From Bacillota bacterium (GTDB taxonomy: Bacteria > Bacillota > Sulfobacillia > Symbiobacteriales > Symbiobacteriaceae), in the NCBI GenBank assembly GCA_023623185.1, contig JAMNXV010000024.1:1-32912 (forward strand): a stretch of 32,912 bases of DNA. The letters run 5' to 3'. Position 1 is the stretch's first letter. Every line of letters starts with the position of its first letter. Below are positions 7,290 to 14,335 of the stretch, one piece after another. The notes under the pieces were generated by a model that worked only from the letters and a program-made list of their open reading frames with translations, did not search any database and had not been told where the DNA came from. Made by a program: the position numbers and the translations under genes.

Positions 7290-8902
7290 GGATCGATCTC
7301 TGTGCGTTGACCGAGGACCTGCTCCCGCTCTACGCCGACGACCTGCTCTCGCCGGCCACGCGGCTGCTGCTGGAGCAGCACGCCCAAGCCTGCCCCACCT
7401 GCCGGGCACGGCTGCGTGAGGCGGCGGCGCCGCAGCCCCCGCCCGCCCCGCCGGAAGAGTCCAGGCTGGAGCAGCCCGCCCGCGCGTTCTTCGGGCGGCT
7501 TCAGCGCATCCTGTTTGCCGGGCTGTCCGCGGTCGTGGCGCTGCTGGTCGTCACGGGCAGTCTGAGCTACGTCCTGGGCCGCCGGACCACTGCGGACCAG
7601 AAGCGGATTCCGGCACGGGTGTCAAGCGCCGAAGAGGTCGCCGGGCGGGCCATTCCGGGCTGGGAGCGGGCCGTCGCCCACGGGCTCGTTGTGGACGTCG
7701 GGGTCACGGAGCGGATCCCGCGCACAGACGCCACGCTCACCGTGGAGAAGGCCTGGTACAGCGGGCAGCAGGTCTACGTCCTTTACACCGTCTCCACCCC
7801 CCACAACGAATACTGGATCCCGATCGAGGCGTTTCTCCGCAACGAAAGTGCGGACCGAATCCTGAGGCATGGCGGCACGAACTGGAGCCACCTCGCCACA
7901 TGGGGCGGTCTCTCGCCAGAGGGCTTCCACTCCGTGCTGATCTTCAACCCGATCGAGCCGGAGCCCGACCTGCACCACCTGGAGCTGGTCCTGCGGCAGT
8001 GGTTGCGGGTCGATCCCAAATCCGGCCCGCAGTCGACGGGCGCTGGAGCGACTTTCTGGGAAGACCTGCGGATCCGCCTCCCCTGGGATGAAAGTTACCT
8101 CACCGAACCTGCGCCCGAGGTCATCCCGTGGCCGCAGCAGCACACCTGGCTCGGGCGCACCCTCGCCCTGGACTCGCTGGAGGTGGGCATCGGCCAAGCA
8201 AGGCTGACAGGCGTGATCACGCTCCCGGAGGGAGAACGGGACCCTGTGCTGACGGCCGCCCTCGTCATCGGCGGTCAGGAACTGACCGGAGGCTGGCAGG
8301 CGACGGAGCCCACAGAGGAACCTGGGCGCTACCGCTTCACCATCACCTACGACGGCCCGAACCAGTGGCCGGCCCCGGTGGAGCTGCGGCTGCAGGGGAT
8401 CACGTTCCTGACGGATCAGGCGCTGGAGTGGCCGGTGAACTGGGCCAAGTACCGGGAGCGGACGTCCTCCCGGGACGGGGAGATGGATCCCGAGGACCAG
8501 GTGAGCCTACCGTTTTACGACAGCGAACTGGTGGCGCGATTCGCCACCGACAGCGGCATCGGCATTGAGCAGCGCACGCCCAGGCGGGAGCCGCCGTACG
8601 TGCAGTCCGCCCTCCGGATGGGCGGACGCCTGCCGCTGGAGACGGCTGAGCCCGGCGAACCGCCGGCTCTGGGCCCGGGGTTCGAGATCGAAAACGACGC
8701 CCGCGAGGTGATGACCAACCTCGGCGGGGCCGCGGGCCCCGACGACATCCGGGCGAACGAGGTGCGGACCCGGGTCTGGGCCATGTGGTGGAACGAACTG
8801 CCTGAGTCCTTCCGCCAGTCCGAGCGGCTGATCGTCCGGTATGTGGAGCCATCGGCCTTTCTGGTGCTCGACGAGACGTGGACGCTGTCCGCGGGGCAGT
8901 AA
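7286..8902 (+). CDS. Transmembrane zinc-finger anti-sigma factor with large external domain
   Basis: This 538-residue partner of the ECF sigma factor starts at a TTG at 7286, overlapping the sigma stop (TTGA) and preceded by GGAAGGGGGGC. The cytoplasmic N-terminus carries the ZAS zinc motif H32-x3-C36-x2-C39 (LEQHAQACPTC), a Pro-rich linker, then one membrane helix at about residues 75-97. The remaining 440 residues are outside the membrane and resemble the DUF4179/DUF5643-type sensor domains of Firmicute anti-sigma factors (for example DATLTVEKAWYSGQQVYVLYTV early in the domain). The zinc domain should hold the sigma factor inactive until an envelope signal acts on the outer domain. A degraded paralogue lies just upstream at 6384-6690. 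The exact signal is unknown. Confidence 0.92.
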   Translation: MRIDLCALTEDLLPLYADDLLSPATRLLLEQHAQACPTCRARLREAAAPQPPPAPPEESRLEQPARAFFGRLQRILFAGLSAVVALLVVTGSLSYVLGRRTTADQKRIPARVSSAEEVAGRAIPGWERAVAHGLVVDVGVTERIPRTDATLTVEKAWYSGQQVYVLYTVSTPHNEYWIPIEAFLRNESADRILRHGGTNWSHLATWGGLSPEGFHSVLIFNPIEPEPDLHHLELVLRQWLRVDPKSGPQSTGAGATFWEDLRIRLPWDESYLTEPAPEVIPWPQQHTWLGRTLALDSLEVGIGQARLTGVITLPEGERDPVLTAALVIGGQELTGGWQATEPTEEPGRYRFTITYDGPNQWPAPVELRLQGITFLTDQALEWPVNWAKYRERTSSRDGEMDPEDQVSLPFYDSELVARFATDSGIGIEQRTPRREPPYVQSALRMGGRLPLETAEPGEPPALGPGFEIENDAREVMTNLGGAAGPDDIRANEVRTRVWAMWWNELPESFRQSERLIVRYVEPSAFLVLDETWTLSAGQ

Positions 8903-8970
8903 CCGGGCTCTTCTGTGGCGACTCCAACTGCTTCCCGGGGGCTGTTGCGGAACGCATTACCAAATAAAGA

Positions 8971-9003
8971 CAGAGCCCTCCCGGCCAGGCCGGGAGGGCT
9001 CTG
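8971..9003. terminator. Strong bidirectional terminator
   Basis: A 14-16 bp perfect stem (CAGAGCCCTCCCGG and its complement) lies between the convergent anti-sigma and GerMN lipoprotein genes. On the - strand it is followed by TCTTTATTT, a good U-tract, so it mainly serves the lipoprotein operon. On + it is followed by CTTGTC. Confidence 0.88.
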
Positions 9004-9048
9004 CTTGTCAGGTGCCCGGTTTCCGGGCCACTTCATGCACAGCCTGAC

Positions 9049-10533
9049 TCAGCGGACGGTCACATACTCCACGGCCCGCGGCTGCCAGGCGCCGTCCCGC
9101 ATGCTGTAGTCGCCCACCTCCACCCGGTACTCGCCAGGCGGCAGGTCGTGCTCCAGCACGATGGTGAACTCGCCCCAGTTCCACATCGACGCCGCGGCGG
9201 TGGTGAAACCGACCGCCACCTCCTGCCCCTGCCCGTCCAGCAGGCGGGCCACAACGTTGGCCTCGAACAGGTGCCGGGCGTAGCCGTTCACCGTGAGGCG
9301 CCCGGGCTCGCTGACGGCGGAGGCGATGACTGCGTCACCCGTCAGCTTGGTGCTCGCCTGGCCGGCCCCGTCCAGCGTATACAGGCGGGGCAGGATCTCG
9401 GGATCGGTGTACCGGGCGGCAGGCCCCTTCGGCGGAGACGCCCAGCGGAAGACCGGCTCCAGCTCGGTTCCGGGCAGCGGGACGGAGGCGATGGAGATCC
9501 GCTTTCCGCCCTCCTCCGCCAGCGAGACCACGAACTGCTCATCCTCCGCCCCCGCAGACGTGATGCGCACCTCGCCCTCCTCCACGGAGGCCAGCAGGTA
9601 CAGCCGATCGAGTTCGGCCCTGGCCACGCCGATCGTCGTCTCGGCGTAGCGGTCCGCCCACGCCCGCAGATCAGTGGGAAGCGAATCGTAGGCGTGCCAC
9701 TGCATGGGGCTCAGGCTCTCGACGGTCCACACCCCGTTCTCACCGGCGGCCGGGTTGCGGACCAGGGTGAAGGCGTAGGTCGTGCCGTTGCGGGTCACGT
9801 AAGCCTCGGCCACGCCGCCGTCCTGCCTGATGGCCGCCTGCTCCAGCTCCGCGGCCGTGAAGCCGAACATGCGGCCCTCAAACCGCGCCACCTTCGCCGG
9901 ATCCAGCCGCCAGGTATCGAGCCCCTGGTCGGCCCGGGCCTGCAGGTACTGCGTCCGCTCCGGGTTCGGCAGCACCGGGTAGAGGTAAAGCCCCCGGTCC
10001 ATCGTCTCCAGCACCATGCCGCCCAGGTCGCCGTCGGAGCGGCCGTTCACCTGCAGCTGAACCCGCTCGATGCCCGGGATCTCGCTCAGGCTCAGGCGGA
10101 GCGAGTTGATCAGGGCCATCACGGCCGCCGAGCCCTGCACCTGGCTGACCTCCTCGCTCAGGTTCACCGTCGCCACCCGGTCGGCCACCTTCACAGGCTC
10201 CAGGAGCCGCACCCCTTCCGGGAAGGGCCGCTTCAGGTGCGGGTCGGCGGGCCCGGCCAGCAGTTCCTCCACCACCCGGGTGGCGAGCTCGGCGGCGCTG
10301 CCCTCGGACACCTGCCGCTGCTCGGGAATCAGGTGCTGCACCTGCCAGTCGGGGTAAAACACGGTCACCGTCTGCGTCTTCACCGGAGGCTCCACCTGGG
10401 CAGACGGGGAGATGGGCGCCTCGCCCTCGGGGGCCTGCTGCGGGCTCACACCGGCGCAGCCGGATGCGGCGAGGGCGACCGCCAGCATCAGAGGCAACGC
10501 CCGCTTCAGGGCCATTCGACCGGTCTGCTTCAT
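9049..10533 (-). CDS. GerMN/Gmad2-domain lipoprotein, LpqB-like in context
   Basis: A 494-residue lipoprotein with an ATG preceded by AAAGGAG. The signal peptide ends at an ASGC lipobox (about residues 23-26), followed by a Pro/Glu-rich linker. A GerMN domain lies at about residues 55-170 (TVTVFYPDWQVQHLIPEQRQ, then a stretch around ATRVVEELLAGP, then VATVNLSEE), as in the spore germination protein GerM and mycobacterial LpqB. The C-terminal 90 residues match the immunoglobulin-like Gmad2 domain (VNGYARHLFEANVVARLLDG, then LPPGEYRVEVGDYS). The middle 200 residues are not recognised and do not look like the LpqB beta-propeller. It lies 97 bases after the histidine kinase stop on the same strand. 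An envelope role in signalling or in sporulation/germination is likely but not proven. Confidence 0.88.
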   Translation of the reverse strand: MKQTGRMALKRALPLMLAVALAASGCAGVSPQQAPEGEAPISPSAQVEPPVKTQTVTVFYPDWQVQHLIPEQRQVSEGSAAELATRVVEELLAGPADPHLKRPFPEGVRLLEPVKVADRVATVNLSEEVSQVQGSAAVMALINSLRLSLSEIPGIERVQLQVNGRSDGDLGGMVLETMDRGLYLYPVLPNPERTQYLQARADQGLDTWRLDPAKVARFEGRMFGFTAAELEQAAIRQDGGVAEAYVTRNGTTYAFTLVRNPAAGENGVWTVESLSPMQWHAYDSLPTDLRAWADRYAETTIGVARAELDRLYLLASVEEGEVRITSAGAEDEQFVVSLAEEGGKRISIASVPLPGTELEPVFRWASPPKGPAARYTDPEILPRLYTLDGAGQASTKLTGDAVIASAVSEPGRLTVNGYARHLFEANVVARLLDGQGQEVAVGFTTAAASMWNWGEFTIVLEHDLPPGEYRVEVGDYSMRDGAWQPRAVEYVTVR

Positions 10534-10581
10534 ACCTATCTGCTCCTTTCGGGTTCGTTTCCACTGCCGAGTCTACCGGTC

Positions 10582-10622
10582 AAGTATGACCCGCGAATGA
10601 CAGGTTGTTACGAAAGTATGAC
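10582..10622 (-). promoter_or_regulatory. Paired 9-bp direct repeats upstream of the GerMN lipoprotein
   Basis: AAGTATGAC occurs at 10582-10590 and again at 10614-10622, a 32-bp period (three helical turns). Both copies lie in the 97-bp gap between the kinase stop and the lipoprotein start. The layout suits tandem binding of an OmpR-family regulator such as the adjacent one. On the - strand the copies read GTCATACTT, so they could also hold -10-like CATACT elements. Confidence 0.35.
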
Positions 10623-10629
10623 GCACCTG

Positions 10630-12129
10630 TTAAACCGGCAGGATGAACGTAAACCGGCTGCCCCTGCCCACCTCGGATTCCACGTGGATTCGGCCGCCCA
10701 GCTGCGCCGCCGCCTCGGCCGCGATGGCCAGCCCCAGCCCTGCGCCGCCGGTGGCGCGTGAGCGGGCCTTGTCCACCCGATAGAAGCGTTCAAAGATGTG
10801 CGCCTGGTGCTCCGGCGGTATGCCGATTCCGGTGTCGGTCACCGTCACCCAGGCCACGGCCGCTGAGTCCGCGGCTTCTCCGCGCGCGGCTCCGGCACGG
10901 TCCGCGCCGCCGCTTTCCAGTGCCTCTCGCAGTGCAGGCACCGGGCCGACGCCCGCGGCTACCTGCACGGACCCGCCCCGGGGGGTGTACTTGATGCCGT
11001 TCTCCACCAGGTTGCCGACGACGCTCTCCACCAGCCGGGCAACGGCCGGCGCGAGCACAGGCGGCCCGGGCAGGACCTCCAGCCGCACGCCCCGCTCCGC
11101 CGCCAGCGGCTCCAGGGCGTGCGCCACCTCCTCCGCGATCTGGCGCAGATCGACGGGCTCCGCCCCCTCCCCGGCCTGGCTGCGCGCCTCGGCCCGCATG
11201 TCGAGGCGCGCCAGCTCCAGCAGCGAGTTGACCAGCCTGCCGGCCCGGTCGCACTCGTGCACGATGTCCTGCAGATGCTCCTTGTAGACCGCCACGTCCA
11301 CGGGGCGGTCGGTGAGCAACGGCTCCGCGAGCGCCCGGATGGCGGCGATGGGCGTGCGCAGCTCGTGGGAGGCGTCCGCGACGAAGGCCCGGCGCTGCCG
11401 GTCCAGCCGGCCCAGCTCCGCGGCCATGCGGTTGAAGCCGTGCCCCAGGTCCCGCAGCTCGCTGCTGCCGCCGGGCGTCACCCGGGTGTCGAGCCGGCCG
11501 CGGGCGAGGCGCGAGACGGCCTCGCGCAGCCGCACCAGCGGGCGGGTGAGATACCGGGCCAGCAGCACGCCGAGCAGGACCGCCAGGAGCGCCATGGCGC
11601 CGGCCACCCAGGCCAGCTGCCGGAGCAGGTCCTGCTGCGCATCCCGCACGGCGCCGATGTCAGCCGCCAGCAAGACGGCGCCGACCTGTGCCTCGCCGAC
11701 CACCACCGGAACGCCGGCGTACATCACCCACTCGCCGGTGGGCAGCCGCCGGGCCCCAGTGGTGGGCTTCCCGGCCAGGGCCCCATGCACCTCGGGGTGC
11801 GTCAGGCGCTGTCCCAGAAGCGGCGTGCCCGTCGTGATGTCGGCGATCACCACGCCCCGGCCGTCCACGGCCACCGGCCGGATGCCGCTCTGCTGGTGGA
11901 AGCGGTACAGGGCCAGCGTCATGCCTTCCTGCGGCTCGGCCCAGTACTCTGCCGCAAGCCCCGCCGCGGCCTGCCCCCAGGCCAGGACGGACTCGGCGCG
12001 CTCCTCCATCAGCCGGTCGCTGGTCTGGTAGAGCAGGAGGGCGCCGCTCCCGCCCAGGGCGAGGACGGTCACCAGCGCGAAGGCCAGGGCGAGCTGAACC
12101 CCGAGCGGCCAGTGGCCCGGCCGCCTCAT
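10630..12129 (-). CDS. Membrane sensor histidine kinase
   Basis: A 499-residue kinase started at the ATG at 12129, which overlaps the response regulator stop by four bases (ATGA). Membrane helix 1 is at about residues 9-33 and helix 2 at about 172-195, with a 140-residue external sensor domain between them. HAMP follows (RYLTRPLVRLREAVSRLARG). The HisKA box VADASHELRTPIAAIRALAE puts the phospho-acceptor at H255. The ATP-binding domain has the N-box NLVENGIKYTP, then DTGIGIPPE, FERFYRVDKARSRATGG and GLGLAI, all intact. It should phosphorylate the adjacent regulator. Order and coupling (regulator, kinase, GerMN lipoprotein) match actinobacterial mtrA-mtrB-lpqB. The external signal is unknown. 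Confidence 0.95.
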   Translation of the reverse strand: MRRPGHWPLGVQLALAFALVTVLALGGSGALLLYQTSDRLMEERAESVLAWGQAAAGLAAEYWAEPQEGMTLALYRFHQQSGIRPVAVDGRGVVIADITTGTPLLGQRLTHPEVHGALAGKPTTGARRLPTGEWVMYAGVPVVVGEAQVGAVLLAADIGAVRDAQQDLLRQLAWVAGAMALLAVLLGVLLARYLTRPLVRLREAVSRLARGRLDTRVTPGGSSELRDLGHGFNRMAAELGRLDRQRRAFVADASHELRTPIAAIRALAEPLLTDRPVDVAVYKEHLQDIVHECDRAGRLVNSLLELARLDMRAEARSQAGEGAEPVDLRQIAEEVAHALEPLAAERGVRLEVLPGPPVLAPAVARLVESVVGNLVENGIKYTPRGGSVQVAAGVGPVPALREALESGGADRAGAARGEAADSAAVAWVTVTDTGIGIPPEHQAHIFERFYRVDKARSRATGGAGLGLAIAAEAAAQLGGRIHVESEVGRGSRFTFILPV

Positions 12130-12815
12130 GGCTCGGCCTCCAGATAGTAGCCCACGCCCCATTTGGTGCGCAGGTAGCGGGGCCGGGAGGGCTCCTCCTC
12201 CAGCTTCTCACGGATGCGCCGGACGTGAACGTCCACGGTGCGGTCGTCGCCGGCGAAGTCGTAGCCCCAGACCAGGTCCAGCAGCTCCTGGCGGGTGTAC
12301 ACCACCCCGGGGTGGCGGGCCAGCAGTTCCAGCAGGTCGTACTCCCGGGCCGTCAGCTCCAGGGGACGGCCCGCCACCTCCGCCCGCCGCTGCCGGGTAT
12401 GCAGCACCAGGTCGCCCACCGCCACCCGGCCCTCCTGCTCCTGCCGCGAAGGCGCCTCGGCCCTGCGCAGGACCGCCCTGATGCGGGCGATCAGCTCCCG
12501 GGTGTTGAAGGGCTTGGTGAGGTAATCGTCTGCCCCCATCTCCAGGCCGAGGATCTTGTCGATATCGTCTGCCTTGGCCGTGAGCATGATGATCGGCGTC
12601 ATGCCGGCGGCGCGCACCTCCCGGCACACGGTGAGTCCGTCCACCTCCGGCAGCATCAGGTCCAGCACGATCAGGTCGAAGTCGCCTGCCCGAAACTTCT
12701 CCAGCGCCTCCCGCCCGTCGGACGCGGTGGTCACCTGGAAGCCTTCCTGCTCCAGGCTCAGCCGCAGCCCCTTGACGAGGCCGGGCTCGTCGTCCACGAC
12801 GAGGATGTGCGGCAT
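12126..12815 (-). CDS. OmpR/PhoB-family response regulator
   Basis: A 229-residue two-domain regulator. The receiver domain has the acidic pocket LVVDDE, phospho-acceptor Asp52 (LIVLDLMLPEVDG), the conserved Thr in IIMLTAK and the Lys in YLTKPF. The C-terminal winged helix (about 130-229) shows LTAREYDLLELLARHPGVVY, then LLDLVWGYDF and the recognition segment RTVDVHVRRIREKLE, then the GVGYYLE wing. The ATG has AGGAGGTGA ideally placed. It is the first gene of a three-gene unit with the kinase and GerMN lipoprotein. The Mtr/PhoB-type output suggests control of envelope genes, perhaps including the lipoprotein itself through the direct repeats at 10582-10622. Confidence 0.96.
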   Translation of the reverse strand: MPHILVVDDEPGLVKGLRLSLEQEGFQVTTASDGREALEKFRAGDFDLIVLDLMLPEVDGLTVCREVRAAGMTPIIMLTAKADDIDKILGLEMGADDYLTKPFNTRELIARIRAVLRRAEAPSRQEQEGRVAVGDLVLHTRQRRAEVAGRPLELTAREYDLLELLARHPGVVYTRQELLDLVWGYDFAGDDRTVDVHVRRIREKLEEEPSRPRYLRTKWGVGYYLEAEP

Positions 12816-12899
12816 CGAGCGTCACCTCCTGCCCATGCCAATCCTGCCAGTGCCAGCATATCGTACGGCTCTGCGCCGGTCCACCCGTGCCGGGACGCC

Positions 12900-12923
12900 G
12901 CGCTCGCCGGCAGCAGCGAGCGC
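12900..12923 (-). terminator. GC-rich hairpin after the MBL gene
   Basis: GCGCTCGC (12900-12907) pairs with GCGAGCGC (12916-12923) across an eight-base loop, right at the end of the MBL-fold gene and before the response regulator. There is no U-tract, so termination strength is uncertain. Confidence 0.4.
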
Positions 12924-13588
12924 TACCCGGCAGCCGCGAGGTACTGGCTGATCTGGGCCGCCGGGTTCAGCACGGGGCCGCCGTGGCAGATCTCCAGCCG
13001 CTCCGGCTGCAGGGTCGCGACGATGGCCCCGGAACGCACCGCTTCCTCCATGTCTGCCGTGAAGATGGCCATCGGCCGGCCGAGCCGCCCCTGCCGCGAC
13101 GTGAACAGGTCGCCGGCCAGCAGCACCCGGTCCCGTTCGTGGTAGTAGGCCACATGCCCGGGCGAGTGGCCCGGGGTCAGGTAGGGCCGGAGCCCGGCCA
13201 CGCGGGCCAGGACGCCGCGGCCTTCCTCAGCCAGCGGCTCCGCCACCCCCGGCGCCAGGCCGGCGGCAGGCCGCCGCCGGCGGGGATAGGGAAGCTGCCC
13301 CGTCATGTACGGGATCTCCCGCTCGTGGGCGTACACCGGCACGGGGCGCCGGCGCAGGATCGGCGCGATCGCCCCGGTGTGGTCGCTGTGGCCGTGCGTC
13401 AGCAGGATGCGCCGCAGGGGGCCCGCCCCTAGGCGGTCGATTGCACGCAGAATCCCCTCCGCCATGAAGGAGAGGCCCGCGTCCACCAGGGTGACGCCGT
13501 CGTCCCCCGCGACGAGCCAGACCCGAATCGGGATGAGGACCCACACGGAGACGGCCCAGATGTGCGCAGACACCCGCTCAACCCTCAC
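12923..13588 (-). CDS. MBL-fold metallohydrolase
   Basis: Started at the GTG at 13588 (AGGGGGG about nine bases upstream), the protein has 221 residues and overlaps the tetR stop by 11 bases. A second GTG at 13575 is possible. It has the metallo-beta-lactamase fold signature: THGHSDHTG (the HxHxDH metal motif), the later PGHSPGH, the bridging aspartate in LLAGDLF, and a C-terminal HGGP. These enzymes hydrolyse esters, thioesters, lactones or phosphoesters using one or two metal ions; the substrate is not evident. No signal peptide is seen. Tight coupling to the TetR repressor suggests the enzyme is induced by a ligand of that repressor, possibly its own substrate. Confidence 0.92.
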   Translation of the reverse strand: MRVERVSAHIWAVSVWVLIPIRVWLVAGDDGVTLVDAGLSFMAEGILRAIDRLGAGPLRRILLTHGHSDHTGAIAPILRRRPVPVYAHEREIPYMTGQLPYPRRRRPAAGLAPGVAEPLAEEGRGVLARVAGLRPYLTPGHSPGHVAYYHERDRVLLAGDLFTSRQGRLGRPMAIFTADMEEAVRSGAIVATLQPERLEICHGGPVLNPAAQISQYLAAAG

Positions 13589-14237
13589 GGCGGCTGCCCC
13601 CCCTCTGCGCCTCCGCCGCAGCGGTCCGTTCAATGCCTGCAAGCAGCACATCCAGGCTCAGCTCGAAGGTGGAACCCAGCCGGGCCAGGAGCGCCGGGAC
13701 GGCCTCCTCCGAGAGACGGTAGGTCTCCACGATGCCGTGCACGTGGAAGAAGACCACCCTGCTGTAGGCGAGCACCCGCTCATCAGGGGTGCCGTCGGGC
13801 AGCATGGCCGCGATCCCGCGCCGGAGCAGGGCGAAGAGCCGGTTCCTGAGTGCGTTGACGGCCAGATCCGGCTCCTCCTCATCCACCCGTCCGGCCCGGG
13901 CCATCATGAGCACGTGGTAGCTGTTCCGATGGGTGAGTCCAAAGCGGATGAACCGCCGGCCCATCGCCCGCACCCGCTCCGCCGGGGTCAGGCCGACATC
14001 GCCCAGGGCGGCCGCCAGCTCGGCCTCCAGGGCCGTGAGCGGCCCCACGGCCAGCTCGTGCAGCAGGGCCTCCTTGTCCTTGAAGTACAGGTAGATGGCG
14101 GTGTGCGAGCAGCCCGCAGCCCGGGCGATCTCCCGCATGGTCACCCCGTCGTAGCCCCGCTCCGCGAACAGCTCCCCTGCCGCCGACAGGATGGCCTGCC
14201 GGGTCTCCGCGCTGCGGGATCGCTGTCGGTTTGCCAC
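13578..14237 (-). CDS. TetR/AcrR family transcriptional regulator
   Basis: A 219-residue repressor starting at a GTG with GGGGGAGG eight bases upstream. The N-terminal helix-turn-helix is clear (ETRQAILSAAGELFAERGYD, then TMREIARAAGCSHTAIYLYF, then KDKEALL). The C-terminal 150 residues form the usual all-helical ligand and dimer domain; the alpha-hairpin region RNSYHVLMMARAG resembles many AcrR-type proteins. It sits directly behind a promoter buried in a 41-bp palindrome, so it almost certainly represses itself and the overlapping MBL-fold gene. The ligand is unknown. Nothing on the + strand lies near enough to be divergently controlled; the next gene, also on -, ends just upstream. Confidence 0.95.
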   Translation of the reverse strand: MANRQRSRSAETRQAILSAAGELFAERGYDGVTMREIARAAGCSHTAIYLYFKDKEALLHELAVGPLTALEAELAAALGDVGLTPAERVRAMGRRFIRFGLTHRNSYHVLMMARAGRVDEEEPDLAVNALRNRLFALLRRGIAAMLPDGTPDERVLAYSRVVFFHVHGIVETYRLSEEAVPALLARLGSTFELSLDVLLAGIERTAAAEAQRGGSRREG

Positions 14238-14255
14238 GCCCGTCCTCCCCCTCTT

Positions 14256-14306
14256 GTAACCATCGGTTACTAACCACCGGTTACAATATAACCGGTGGTT
14301 AGTAAC
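14256..14306. promoter_or_regulatory. TetR operator: 41-bp perfect palindrome plus half-site
   Basis: Arms of 18 bp (14266-14283, GTTACTAACCACCGGTTA, and its exact complement at 14289-14306) flank a five-base spacer. A smaller inverted repeat, GTAACC/GGTTAC at 14256-14270, shares the left end. The palindrome spans the tetR -10 element and the promoter spacer, the classical place for autorepression. Confidence 0.88.
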
Positions 14307-14313
14307 CCGTCAA
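14285..14313 (-). promoter_or_regulatory. Promoter of tetR-MBL
   Basis: On the - strand, -35 TTGACG (14313-14308) and -10 TATATT (14290-14285) are 17 bases apart. Each has five of six consensus bases. The -10 lies at the centre of the operator palindrome. Confidence 0.85.
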
Positions 14314-14335
14314 GAGGAAGCTGCCCCGGGCAGGC

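Noticed and set aside
9148-10761. 537-codon + strand frame opposite the GerMN lipoprotein
   Set aside because: Shadow of the lipoprotein gene. It crosses the intergenic gap and kinase stop and has no family features.
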